A stretch of DNA of 64,000 nt from Smallanthus sonchifolius (lineage: Eukaryota > Streptophyta > Magnoliopsida > Asterales > Asteraceae), in assembly GCA_023525975.1 (NCBI GenBank), contig CM042034.1, positions 6,021,501 through 6,085,500 on the forward strand, in the 5' to 3' direction. The translations under genes were made by a program, and so were the position numbers. Shown here in pieces: positions 35,353 to 46,476 of the stretch. Within the stretch, counting starts at the first letter, position 1. The number at the start of each line of letters is the position of its first letter. The notes below the pieces were generated by a model that saw only the letters and a program-made list of their open reading frames with translations, did not search any database and was not told where the DNA came from.

Positions 35353-35496
35353 AGTAAATTGTGAAGGGATATACGCATCGTATTGACCTATACGATGCGT
35401 ATATGGCCAAGTTCAAATAGCAATTCTCGTGTGCCATTAGTAGTCTCAATTGAAAAAAAGGTGCAAAGATGTTTGTACCTTATGTTTTGTTGCATA

Positions 35497-35811
35497 GGGT
35501 GAAAGGGGGTATCGCTCGAGTAAGAGAGAGGTTGGTCGGGTAAATGGGCTATAACGCATTCAACACTTCGAGTAGCTTGTTCGAGTAGAATGGCCAAGTA
35601 ATTTCATTCCGGTGAATTCCACTCTCTCTCTAGTGGACCTCACCACTACCACACACACCATTTTTTATTTAAATGTTATTTTTAAAATAAGTGAGTAAAT
35701 AAGTAGGGTGTTTCCAATAAAATCTAAGTAAATATTTAATTTTAAGGTGTTAGAATTCTGTTGAATAATTTTGATGAATAAATGAGTAAATAGGTAATTC
35801 ACCCTTCACCC
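35497..35811. mobile_element. MITE, 315 bp, TIR GGGTGAA, TSD ATA (or TA)
   Basis: It starts GGGTGAAAGGGGGT and ends ATTCACCCTTCACCC, with ATA on both sides at 35494-35496 and 35812-35814. The sister tandem copy at about 26350 runs uninterrupted (TTGTTGCTCAGTAACATTTG), which proves the insertion. Superfamily is uncertain: the TSD fits PIF/Harbinger or mariner. Confidence 0.75.
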
Positions 35812-35955
35812 ATAGTAACATTTGTAAGTATTTAAATTTAAAAGATCCGTCACATCGAACAGAAAACATTTGTAGTACGTCATTAAGAATTGGTTGCCAT
35901 TTTAAAATTTGAACGTCATAAAGAATTTTACATAATAGAAAAACCTGTGGTTGGT

Positions 35956-36920
35956 TAGGGGTGTTAAAATTTGGATATCCGAAACTTTCGGATAGTGGAT
36001 TTTACTATTCGTATCCGAATCCGAAATTCCGGATATCCGGAATTTCGGATTCGGATAGTGAAACGGATATCCGGTTTTTTAAACTTAAATATATTTTTTA
36101 AATTAAAATCAATATATATATAATATACTAAATAAACATCATCTTTATGAAATAATTAAAAAAAACCAATTTTTTGATTAATTTATGAAATTACGATGCG
36201 AATACGTTTTAGTTTAAAAAAAATAAGAAGGCAAAACACATAACATAAAAAGCCGTATACTTCATATATATTGTATTTATAACACTTTCTAGGAAAAAAT
36301 ATAAAAAATTTGGCCAAAAAATATAATTTTCGAATTTACGACGCAAATACGTTTTATTTAAAAAAAATAAGAGAGCTAAACACATAACATAAAAACAATA
36401 TCTATATCTATATCTATACTATATAATAAATAAAGGTTTTTCATGTCATGTGTCGCCTCCATGAATTATCAACAATTTTTTCTCGTCTCTCTCTGTTATT
36501 AAATAAACTTCTATGTTTTAATGATAATATATATTTTTAAACAAAATATTAATTATACTAATAAAACACATTTATTTTCAATTATATCTTGTTATAAGAA
36601 AATTTGAAAGCTAATTATGTAACTTTTATTTTCACTCAAATATCGGATTAAATTAAATAGTAATTAACATAAAGATTTAAGAATTTTATGTATTAATATT
36701 TTTCACCCATGTGTACACTCGGGTTCTAAGCTAGTACTTTATATATATTGGATTTATAACATTTTCTAAGAAATATATTTTAAAAAAAATTATTTTCGGA
36801 TACTCAGATATCCGAATATCCAAATTTTTTGAAAAACGCTATCCGAATTTGAAAATTCGGATTCGAAATTTTGGATATTTCGTGTTCGATTTAGGATACA
36901 GATACTTTTCAACACCCTTA
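35956..36920. mobile_element. hAT-like non-autonomous element rich in GGATATCCG, hosting a Helitron
   Basis: The left end TTAGGGGTGTTAAAA is mirrored by the right end TTTTCAACACCCTTA. Subterminal regions are packed with GGATATCCGAA, TCCGAAT and ATTCGGAT motifs in both orientations. The interior is AT-rich and is split by the Helitron at 36413-36734. The 8-bp TSD could not be confirmed. Confidence 0.7.
36413..36734 (+). mobile_element. Short non-autonomous Helitron, 322 bp
   Basis: The 5' end is TCTATACTATATAATAAATA after a host A. The 3' end is a hairpin-prone CACCCATGTGTACACTCGGG followed by TTCTAAGCTAG and a host T. The 5' sequence matches the other Helitrons in this window. No coding capacity. 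Confidence 0.85.
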
Positions 36921-37878
36921 GTATCAGCCAACTAGCATTAAGTTATTGGTCCATGTCATCAATTTTAATTATTTATTTTTGAGTTAATTGCACAAATGTG
37001 GTTAGGTTTGAGTACTAAATGTTTGAATAACTGATATGGGTTTATACTTAAATTTTGTAAAGAGTTTGGTTATTAAGACCTACTTCTTTTAACTTATGAT
37101 GAAATGCTAAAAATACCATTTACTTTAAACCTTTAGTATCAAAATCTGTAACTTTCTACAAAAGGTATTTGGGTTGTTTAGATCACCCTAAGTTAACAAA
37201 AAAGTTAATATAAGTTAGCCTTATTATCAAACTCGTTAGAAAATTGAAATCACAAAACCTAAATTTGTTACTTTAAACTCTTATTAGCGAAACTGTTAGT
37301 TTCTCTTTTATATTTTTAAGATTTTTTAAAGCTACTTCTTTTATCTTTTAGTTTCTTTTTGTTTATTTATTTATTTTATAGTAGGTTTTTTTATACTATA
37401 AGTTTAACTTTTTTTTTCCTTTCTGTATTACCTTTTTAAATGAAATACATTTTTTATAACGTTGTAGCCATTGTGTCTAAGCTTTCTTTTAAATTTTATT
37501 AAAGTTGGCCGCCCTCATCACGGAACGCGGATATAACCCACTAGTTATGTTAAGACTCGTTTCTTGTTAAGATTACTTATAACTTCCATACTTCACTGGA
37601 AAATGTTTCATGTTCTACCTTATCTTTAAAGTGATGAGAATGTTTTAATAATGTCGTACTAGTTCATTTCCAACATGATTCCTACCAAGTTTGTCCTTTA
37701 TGAAAATTGATACTTATTTTTCGTAAAGAATTTTTGGTCAATATTTATGAGCTCTAAATCATTCATTAATCATTGATATATATTTTTAAAATGTTTTACT
37801 TTCGAAAAAGTTACCATGATAAGATATCTAAAATAATAAAAAAATAATTAAAAAAAACCATATGCCTTCATATTTTAA
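36921..37878. other. AT-rich intergenic DNA with a possible Helitron 3' end
   Basis: No genes. Around 37522-37544 the sequence ACGGAACGCGG, then ATATAACCCACTAG followed by T, could be a decayed Helitron 3' end, but no matching 5' end was found. Confidence 0.3.
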
Positions 37879-38457
37879 GGGAGATTCTATCCGCACACGA
37901 AATATTTCTAATTGGACACGCCACCGTCCTATACACCCTCGTATAGGACAATACGAGGGCGTATAGAGTTCAGTCACCGACAACAGAATGCCACGTGTCA
38001 TTCTCTATCTGCCGGCTGTTCCAACACGTGGTGTATAGCGTATGAGGCACGTGTTATATTTTTGTTTCAAAAGTTGAAAGATTTGAGAATTTATGAATCC
38101 TATATGTGGTGTATTGCCCTATACGCCACGTATATGTATTTTTTATTTAATTATATTTTATAATTTAATTTATATTTAATTTATTTTTATTTAATTATCT
38201 TTTTTATTTTAATTTATATAATTTTGTTAATATAAGTTTGTTATCTATTTATAAATTTTATATATTTTTAAACATTTATTATACTTTTACAGTACAACCA
38301 AACAAAATATTAAACATTACAACCAAACAAATAAACTAAACATTATATACATTACATCAAAAAATTAAATATATACATCAAAATGTTTTACATACATAAC
38401 AACGAAAGAAACAAAATACAAATAAAACAACTAAACCTGACCGGCTCCGCCGTCACC

Positions 38458-39724
38458 CTAACCGGCTCCGCCCTCATCCTGAACAGGGTCGTCCGGATAA
38501 TGACGTGGCGGTGGTAGTGGGCGTGGATCGATGTCGGCGGCTCGTGACAGATCCACGAGCTGTCCAACCGCCCACATCATCAGGTCCTCCATGCGATCGA
38601 CTTGACGATTATGTCGCCGTGAGTCGGCAACAAGTCCATCAAGCAATGCCTGGGTAGCCCTCTCCAGCCTAGCACCCCGACGTACGTGTCGGGGATGCTG
38701 TGGCGGATGGTCGTGGATGGGCTCGGCGCGCGGCAGCGCGTCCTTCATCGCCACACCCTGTAGCGGATCAGGCATAGGCGGGTCCCCCTATCCCGGCATC
38801 TACGACAACGGCACCGGGACCCAAACCTGGTCCTGGACGGCCCCTACGAACCGAAGGCCCTGCGGGAATCGGTGCGTGATGCGCATGCCGCTCGTCGTGT
38901 GACGGTCTAATCGGGCGGGGGAATGGCGGGTAACATCTGAGGATCATGCACATGAAATGGTGTAACCGCACGCATGATATGAGTGATGAATGAGTCGCCA
39001 TACAAAAGCCCGCGCTTCTGCCGCATATAGGCAGATGCAAAATAAATAGCGAGGCATGTGGATAGGGCGCACCGCCTGCCTGTAAGGAGTCAGTACAAAA
39101 AAAAGAGGTCTCGATCGGTGCACCACTCATGGCTTTTCAGACGCGGTGCGATCGACGTCGAAATAAGCCGGTGAAGATATCTATACAAAAGGTCTCTATT
39201 CCCGAGACCCTCCCCTTGGTACCCAACCAAGGACTATCAGAAATCAATTCCCAAAATACAAGGAGTTCCTCCTTGTCCGCCTCCGTCACCGTCTCTCGGG
39301 CTCGAAGTACATGCCCGTCACGACGACCCACTGACGGAGGGTCATACGGTAAAGGTGGCCAAAAATACGTAAAGCCACCTGATCCGGGTTATCTCCTACT
39401 GCCTCCCCGGGAAGAGGCTCCAACCCCTCCGGCCTGTAGACGAACGTGGACATGAACTCGACGACCACCTCTCTGTAGGTCTCGACGAATGATAAAGCAA
39501 AAAAGACGATCCCAGTGAGTGTACTGGCCTATGATGGCCCTCGCCCGCTCCACCTTATGGACCTCCTCGAGAAGCTGCCAATCCACCGCCGTCCCTGGGC
39601 CTAACCTCACCTCCTGAAGCTTCTTGCACCGGCAAAAAAACTATAAATCAGGCAAAAAATCTAGAAATGGGTAGTGCGCAAGATCATCTAGCTGTTGCAT
39701 ATCAATATCATCCTCATGATCCGC
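38458..39724 (-). pseudogene. ORF1-like protein, element B copy (left arm), broken
   Basis: It parallels the element A ORF1-like gene. Recognisable pieces are AVDWQLLEEVHKVERARAI near 39540-39600, TLRQWVVVTGMYFEPE (39286-39468), ELLVFWELISDSPWLGTKG (39137-39331) and a C-terminal part (38775-38458) with HPRHVRRGARLERATQALL and QDEGGAG. Frameshifts separate them. The start region (ATG complement near 39724) is intact where element A carries a solo LTR. Function unknown; ATHILA ORF-1 similarity is tentative. Confidence 0.5.
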
Positions 39725-39739
39725 CATATCTGAAAATAA

Positions 39740-40482
39740 TAAATAATAACAATAAATTTTCTTTTATTTTTTTTATTTTAAAAATAATAAAATATTGTTT
39801 TTAAAAAAATAATAAATAATAATAATAAGTTTTTTTTATTTTAAATAATAATAAATTGTAATAATAATAAATTGTTTTTATTTTTTTATTTTAAAAATAA
39901 TAAAAATAAAAAGAATTTTTTTTAAATACCTATACGCCACGTTTAGCTTTATACGTGACGTATAGGCTGTTACCGAGGAACCAAGCCATACGTAGGCCAA
40001 TCTGACCATACACAGGTCAGTTACCGAGCAACCAAGACATACGCAGGTCAGTTGCCGAGCAACCAAGCCATACGCAGCGTATAGCACTATACGTGGCGTA
40101 TGGCTTCATCGTCTTCCTCAGATGAACTATACGCCACATATGGTGCTATACGTGGCGTATAGAGCTGAAGTTTCAGTCCTTTATCGCACTAATCTATCTA
40201 GTTTTACCCGCTAATAATCGATATAAACCTAATAATATTAATCGGGAGTTTGAGATACGCACCTTTACGAAGTTTTTATGAGACGACAATCGCAATCAAC
40301 AATCAATTTGGCCGGCTCGCGTATGTGTTTGTTTGTGTGAGTTTTGGTTCGTTTAGGCCAATACGTGGGATGGGTTGGGTTTATCAGAGGGCTATACGCC
40401 ACGTATAGGCCAATACGTGGCGTATAGCTATAAAATATATGAAAATTTGAAAATCCCTCCATTTTCAGATATTGAAAATCCC
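39740..40482. repeat. Element B central repeat block, left copy
   Basis: An AT-rich AATAATAATAA array (39740-39920) is followed by multiple ATACGCCACGTAT / ATACGTGGCGTAT palindromes. The part from 40090 is repeated in inverted orientation at 43203-43585. Confidence 0.8.
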
Positions 40483-40487
40483 ACCAT

Positions 40488-41085
40488 GAATACTTGAAAT
40501 TTGCCTAGTCTTCGTCTGTAAATGATGCCCTGCAATGTTTTGCGATATTCTTGTGTATGTGCCATCGACATAGGTTCTTGGAACAATCTGGAAATATTTT
40601 ATCACGCACGTTTATAAGAGATTTGTCCCTGTCTGTTAGTATCACACGCGGCTCCATACACTTTTGCAACATTGCTTTTATTTGCAGTAGCACCCATACG
40701 AAGTTTTCCTCCTGTTCTTTTGATATAAATGCATGAGCGACGCAAAACGACGGGTTTGTGGAGGTCACACCGACCACTTGGGCAAATGGAAGTCTATACA
40801 TGTTTGTTTTGTACGTCACGTCGATCATCAACACGTGCGGGAACACACGCCACATCTCGTACGACTTCGGATGAACATAGAATATCAAAAGAACGGGAGG
40901 AAAACTTCGTCTGGGTGCCACGTGTGATAGTAACAGACAGGGATAAAGCTCTTATGAACGCGTGTGATAAAATATTTCCAGACTGTTCCAAGAACCTATG
41001 TCGGTGGCACATACACAAGAATATCGCAAAACATTGCAGAGCATCATTTACAGACGAAGACTGGACAAATTTCAAGTATTCATGG
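40488..41085. repeat. Internal inverted duplication of MULE transposase sequence (dimer junction)
   Basis: The left arm (about 40488-40655, minus-strand coding) and right arm (about 40917-41085, plus-strand coding) encode the same stretch, DRDK through CRASFTDED, in opposite directions. The sequence between them is single-copy on the minus strand (HVLMIDVTYKTNMYRLPFAQ). On the plus strand SKEREENFVWV is joined directly to PRVIVTDRDK, skipping about 17 residues present in element A. That marks the recombination point. Confidence 0.75.
40505..40921 (-). pseudogene. MULE transposase fragment, left half of element B
   Basis: A 138-codon frame contains FYVHPKSYEMWRVFPHVLMI and DVTYKTN (first catalytic Asp), HAFISKEQEENFVWVLLQIK, VILTDRDKSLINVRDK (second Asp) and CRWHIHKNIAKHCRASF. 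It corresponds to the middle of the element A exon 1 product. Both ends are cut: the N-terminal side by the dimer junction, the C-terminal side by direct fusion to the repeat block at 40488. Confidence 0.8.
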
Positions 41086-42902
41086 TCGGTATTATGTGAG
41101 TCTCCCACGCCAGATATATACCAGTACAACTTCAACTGGCTTTACGAACGACTGTATGCAGCCAAACGAGGAAGTAAGTTTTGAATATTTAATATTTTCA
41201 GTATTGAATATTTATTAAATATTTATTCAATATTTAATATTTTTCTAGGAGTTATAGATTATGTGACTAAAAATTGGTTGGACCAGTATAAAGAAAAGTG
41301 TGTATCCGCCTGGTCCAACAGAAACCTCAATTTTGGTCAACATACTACGAACCGAGTCGAGAGCCAGCATTCGCTCTTAAAGAGCTATCTTAGAAATGCT
41401 AACAACTCGCTAGATAGACTTGTTGAGTTTGTTGATGAAATTGTATCAGATCAATATTATCAATTACAGTTTGGGTTTGGTACAAGCCTTATAAGGAAAA
41501 TGGACAGGCACATAACTATTAAATTGTTTGATAACCTGCACGGTAAAGTTTCATATAAAGCTCTAAATTTGTTAGAAAACGAGTGGTACAAGTTATCACA
41601 TATACGGAAACAAAATGCAACGTGTGGTTGCCAAATTTTCAGTAGTTGTAGGTTGCCGTGTGCTTTTCCAAGCCACCGCCAAAGAGGCCTGAAAAACAGG
41701 CATCGAAACTAGATAGTTTCGGTTGAACAAATGTTCAATCGAAATTTATCTTTTTTTTTATTTTCAAACTGTTCTGACTATTTCGTTTTAATACAGGTGG
41801 CAGAATCCCGGTAGATGCGTTAGACGTGTTCTGCAGGAAACTTGATTTAAAACCGTCGTTTGTTGATGATGAAAATGTAGACGTGGATAAAGTACTTGGT
41901 CAAGTGAGAAACAAAAATATGTCACAACCCGATCAGGTCAAAAGAATTATGCTGTCGAGAATTGCAGGGATGGTCTTTCCTAGCAAAAGTAACAAGAAAG
42001 CGCCTGTGATACAAGAAGATACTCGCGGTCGTCCAATTTTGAAAAAGCAACAACAAAGGAAACAGGATGTCACGAGAAACATCTCATTCATAGGATCCCA
42101 ACAAAGCAAATGTGACCCTGCGAGACACAGCTCGTACATTGCGTCACAAGACTCTATACAAGCGAGTTCGGTCATTCAACACAGTCGTTCAACGAAGGGT
42201 AATGGAAAGCAACCACAAGATGATAACGCCCATCTTGGGTTTTTATTGATTATGGGGAAAGATGCGGTTAACAATATAAATTGTTTTAAGGATTCGATAC
42301 CGTCTTTATTTTATCTGTACATTTCACATATACACGATGTAAATCCCGACGGTAACTGGGGTTTTCGATCGGTAGGTTTGGGCTTAGGGTTAAATGAAAA
42401 CCGGTGGCTTGTTATCCGACAACAACTTCTAAAGGAGATGGACAATAAAGATGAATGGTGGAGAACTGTTTTTGACAGAGTCGCCTTTCAAGAGTATGAT
42501 AGGCTACGTCACACGATAGATTGGCAGGATGTGAAAGCCACACCAGTTAGTAGTTGGATGTCGATGCCATACACAAAACTCCTAATTACTCAAAGATTTG
42601 AGGTGATTGTTCATTTTTTAAGCATCGCCGGTAATCAAACATCTTTTCTATTGTGGTTTGGTCCTAACGTTCACGCTCAACATCAAATCATATCGTTAGT
42701 TCACATAAAAAATGCTCATTTCATCCACGTCAAGTTAGACGGAGATTTTCTGATTCCCACGCCGAATGCAGTTTGGAATTTGCACCGAAATGATGATGCC
42801 GCAAAATGGAAAAATATATACAGTGATCGTATTGAACGATTTAAGAAAATAATGGCTACTAATAGATCTAGATTTCCACAATACGTAACGAATCACGGAT
42901 GA
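40886..42902 (+). pseudogene. Element B transposase, truncated: partial MULE, SWIM and OTU-like domains
   Basis: The plus-strand frame begins inside the MULE domain (SKEREENFVWVPRVIVTDRDK) and continues through CRWHIHKNIAKHCRASFTDE and PTPDIYQYNFNWLYERLYAAK. After a short intron near 41174-41250 it reads SNRNLNFGQHTTNRVESQHS and CGCQIFSSCRLPCAF, where the SWIM finger breaks. The third frame (41826-42902, 358 codons) is open and ends in an OTU-like domain. There the expected catalytic Cys of D-G-N-C is Trp (PDGNWGFRSVG, codon 42357-42359). HAQHQIISLVHIKNAHFIHV and a terminal YVTNHG match element A. The FAR1 domain and first catalytic Asp are absent, so it cannot be an active transposase. Confidence 0.8.
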
Positions 42903-43586
42903 TGTTTGCTTAAAATTGTATTTTATTTGATTAATTTTAATTATTTTTGGACTTGTTTTATGGTCATTTTAATCATTTTAAATTAATTTTAACTTAATTA
43001 TAATTAATTTTAATTAATTATAACTATTTTTAATTAATTATAATTAATTTTAATTAATTATAACTATTTTTAATTAATTATAATTAATTTATATTAATTA
43101 AAACATACTATACGCCACGTATAGGCCAATACCTAGCGTATAGCCTCCAACCTTTGGTATTCTATACGTCACGTATATGCCAATACGTGACGTATAGCTA
43201 TTAAATATCTGAAAATGGAGGGTTTTTCAAATTTTCATATATTTTATAGCTATACGCCACGTATTGGCCTATACGTGGCGTATAGCCCTCTGATAAACCC
43301 AACCCATCCCACGTATTGGCCTAAACGAACCAAAACTCACACAAACAAACACATACACGAGCCGGCTAAATTGATTGTTGATTGCGATTGTCGTCTCATA
43401 AAAACTTCGTAAAGGCACTTATCTCAAACTCCCGATTAATAATATTAGGTTTATATCGATTATTAGCGGGTAAAACTCGGCAGATTAGTGCGATAAAGGA
43501 CTGAAACTTCAGCTCTATACTCCACGTATAGCACCATACGTGGAATATAGTTCATCTGAGGAAGACGATGAAGCCATACGCCACGT
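42903..43586. repeat. Element B central repeat block, right (inverted) copy
   Basis: 42950-43090 is a TTAATTATAATTAATTTTAA low-complexity array. 43100-43586 carries ATACGCCACGTAT-type palindromes and is the reverse complement of 40090-40482. Confidence 0.8.
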
Positions 43587-43992
43587 GCCGTTGCCGCAGA
43601 TGCCGGGACCGGGAGACCCGCCTTTGCCTGATCCGCTATAGGGTGTGGTAATGGAGGACGCGCCGCCGTACGTCGAGCTCGTCCACGACCATCCGCCACA
43701 GCATCCCCGACACGTACGTTGGGGTTTTAGGCTGGAGAGGGCTACCCAGGCATTTCTTGATGGACGTGTTGCCGACTCACGACGACAGGGTCGTCAAGTC
43801 GATCGCATGGAAGACCTGATGATGTGGGCGGTTGGACATCTCGTGGATCTGTCACGAGCCGCCGGCATCGAGCCACACCCACTACCACCGCCACATCATT
43901 ATCCGGACGACCCCGTTCAGGATGAGGGCGGGGCGGGTCAGGATGAGGGCGGAGCCGGTCAGGGTGACAGCGGAGCCAATCAGGTTTAGTTG
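43587..43992 (+). pseudogene. C-terminal fragment of the ORF1-like protein in the right arm of element B
   Basis: A plus-strand frame (43645-43989) reads HDHPPQHPRHVRW, RLERATQAFLDGRVADSRRQ, RMEDLMMWAVGHLVDLSRAA and PDDPVQDEGGAG, ending before the TAG at 43987-43989. It mirrors the minus-strand fragments at 38458-38775 and 27066-27404. Upstream it is fused to the palindrome repeat block, so the rest of the ORF was deleted in this arm. Confidence 0.75.
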
Positions 43993-44682
43993 TTTTATTT
44001 GTATTTAGTTTCTTTCGTTGTTATGTATGTAAAACATTTTGATGTATATATTTAATTTTTTGATGTAATGTATATAATGTTTAGTTTATTTGTTTGGTTG
44101 TAATGTTTAATATTTTGTGTGGTTGTAATGTTTAATATTTTGTTTGGTTGTACTGTAAAAATATAATAAATGTTTAAAAAAATATAAAATATATAAAATT
44201 TATAATAGATAACAAACTTATATTAACAAAATTATATAAATTAAAATAAAAAAGATAATTAAATAAAAATAAACAAAATATAAATTAAATTAAAAAAAAT
44301 ATAATTAAATAAAAAATACCTATACGTGGCGTATAGGGCAATACGCCACGTATAGGATTCATAAATTCTCAAATCTTTCAACTTTTGAAGCAAAAATATA
44401 ACTCGTGCCTCATACGCTATACACCACGTATTGGACCAGCCGCCAGACAGAGAATGTCACGTGGCATTCTGTTGTCGGTGACTGAACTCTATACACCCTC
44501 GTATTGCCCTATACGAGAGCGTATAGGGCGACGGCGTGTCCAATTAAAAATATTCCGTGTGTGGTTAGAATCTCCCATAAACTATAAGCAATCATTGATC
44601 TCATTATAAAAAGATTGAGCGTTACACTTACGGTAGAGTTCCATCTTCACCTTTCCCTTTTTAGCCTTTGAATATATTTTTA

Positions 44683-45441
44683 CCAGGTTAGAATCTCGTG
44701 TATTACACGAGATTGTATATTAAAAAAGGTAAAACTTATAAATTTGTAAATATGTCATAACTTGTCAGATTACTATGATCGTCTCGAGATATATCAAGTG
44801 TAAATGTGTGTGTATATAACAAATTAGTATTTTTACTTGTTTAACAGGTTTCCATGCTAACGTGGCATTTAAATGCTGTCGTAACATTTATTTTTCATTT
44901 TATTTTTTTAATATGCTAGCGTGGAAATTAATGTATATTTTTTTAATTATAAATTTAAAAAAAATATTTCTTAAAAGAATTTTTTTTGAAACATCACATG
45001 AGTCGTGAGTGTATTAAAGAATAAAAAATATTTTTTTATTTTAAAATAAAAATATATATCAATTCCACGCTAGCATATAATTAAAAGAAAAAAAATTAAA
45101 AATAAATGGCACGCTAGCGTATAGTTAAATGCCACATCAGCTTGGAAACCTGTTAAACAGGTAAAAAGTATCTGATTAGCATGTTATCTAAAAGTTGAGT
45201 GACTAAATCGGGACAAAAAAATTTGAGTGACTTAATTAGAACAGTTTGAAAACTTGGTTACATTTCTATAAAGTTTTCACTTAATATAATTGGTATTCTT
45301 TTTTAATAATATATTTATAATATCATTATTATTTAATAAAATAGATGCGCATTTATTAGGAGAGAGAGGCGGGAAAATCAATGTGAGGAGGCATGAGTAA
45401 GTGACAAGTGTCTACGTTAAACCTTTATTTATTAGTATAGA
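44683..45441 (-). mobile_element. Non-autonomous Helitron, 759 bp
   Basis: On the minus strand it starts TCTATACTAATAAATAAAGG at 45441 after a host A. It ends with a perfect hairpin (CTCGTGT, AAT, ACACGAG) and ATTCTAACCTGG at 44683, followed by a host T. CTGG fits the CTRR rule. No coding capacity was seen. Confidence 0.87.
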
Positions 45442-45678
45442 TTAATATACAATTATTACATATATATACCTTAAAGTGTGATCTATAATTATTATTAATT
45501 CAGAGTGGAATTTTAAAAAGTTAAGTAGTTATCATAAGGTGATCAGGGTCGGTTAGGGTTAAATCCATACATAACAATTAACATGTTATATTTTAGTACT
45601 TTATTGTTTATACGACTGACACAAGTGTATTGATCTAGGTTTTATGGTTATACATGTACTTGTAAAATTCAGTTATAA

Positions 45679-45860
45679 CTAGTGATTTTCTCCCCGTGCA
45701 ATGTTGCGGGTGAACAACAACTGATTTATTCTATGTGATGCTAGCTCATTTGGAAGATTTTCTTGACTCTTAGATAGGTGGTCCTAAGTTTAAACCTAGA
45801 CACGTGATTACTTAATTGGTGTAATTAAGGTGTAAGAGTATGGTAGATTTGTCTTTAAAA
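45679..45860. mobile_element. Possible Helitron 3' terminus and a weak SINE-like segment
   Basis: The minus strand shows CCCGCAACATTGCACGGGG then AGAAAATCACTAG and T at 45679, a convincing Helitron 3' end; the matching 5' end was not found. Just right of it, a plus-strand stretch (GATGCTAGCTCATTTGGAAG, then CCTAAGTTTAAACCTAG) looks like a decayed tRNA-like head. Confidence 0.45.
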
Positions 45861-46461
45861 AAAGTTAGTGTTAAGCAACAAAATTGTTACAATTAATTCA
45901 AAAACTCTCAATTGGAATATAGCTGGGCTTTACCTAATTACAAAATATTATAATTATTATTATTAAAAAATAATAGTTATAATAATAAAAAATTGTAAGA
46001 TCTCGAGCCCGAAAGACCTCACTTATTGGATACAGATATTACTTTTGATATCATTAGACACCTTAAATACATTTTTATCATTAAATATAATTACAAATCA
46101 TTCATTCATATATTATTTTTCCCATTTCACCCATCGTTTTATGTCATATTTTTTTATCCATTATTTTATTTCTACTTTTGATATCATTAGATACCTTAAA
46201 TGCATTTTTTTATCGTTAGATTTAATTACAAATAAGATCGAGTCAAAAGTCAATAACATAGTGCATAAAAAACATCTGAATGAATTGTCGTGTCTTTAAA
46301 GTTATATTATTTTAATGTAACCATCGCTAGTAAAAAATCTCATATATAAAAGTATAAAAAAACTGAATACATTATCTCATTTTTTATAATTAATTTTAGA
46401 AATATTTAGTTTACAACATTTAATATATGATGTTCTATAAAATTTCTAATCTATCGTTGTG
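45861..46461. other. AT-rich intergenic DNA
   Basis: A direct duplication (TACTTTTGATATCATTAGA, near 46040 and 46172) is the only structure seen. The 84-codon frame across it is low complexity. Confidence 0.35.
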
Positions 46462-46476
46462 ACATGCTTATTTTTA

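Larger units (their letters stand above)
26441..35447 (-). mobile_element. Element A: MULE with FAR1-MULE-SWIM-OTU transposase and a second ORF, 9-bp TSD
   Basis: The element spans 9.0 kb including a 2.9-kb solo LTR. Exact 9-bp duplications AATTGAAAA lie at 26432-26440 and 35448-35456. The ends are weak inverted repeats: GGGTGATTCTAAACCCACAC on the left, and on the right the inverse of GAGACTACTAATGGCACACG. Both ORFs read on the minus strand: the transposase (35352 to 32420), then the ORF1-like gene (28378 to about 27066). ATACGTGGCGTAT palindromes cluster at the left end, in the middle and at the right end. Stops and frameshifts make it defective. Confidence 0.8.
37879..44576. mobile_element. 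Element B: rearranged relative of element A, an inverted dimer (foldback) MULE
   Basis: Both termini are copies of the left end of element A: GGGAGATTCTATCCGCAC on the left and GTGTGGTTAGAATCTCCC on the right. The inverted arms cover the terminal region (37879-38813 and 43587-44576) and the central repeat block (40090-40482 and 43203-43585). The right arm lacks about 1.3 kb holding most of ORF1. Between the arms the transposase exists as two oppositely oriented fragments joined near 40886. The FAR1-domain end of the gene and the right terminus of A are missing. No matching 9-bp duplication flanks it. Confidence 0.75.

Noticed and set aside
34121..35364. Plus-strand frames of 100-142 codons opposite the element A transposase
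   Set aside because: They are antisense shadows of a clear MULE coding frame and have no domain of their own.
37870..44585. 9-bp target duplication around element B
   Set aside because: The flanks read ATATTTTAA and ATAAACTAT, which do not match; this fits rearrangement rather than simple insertion.
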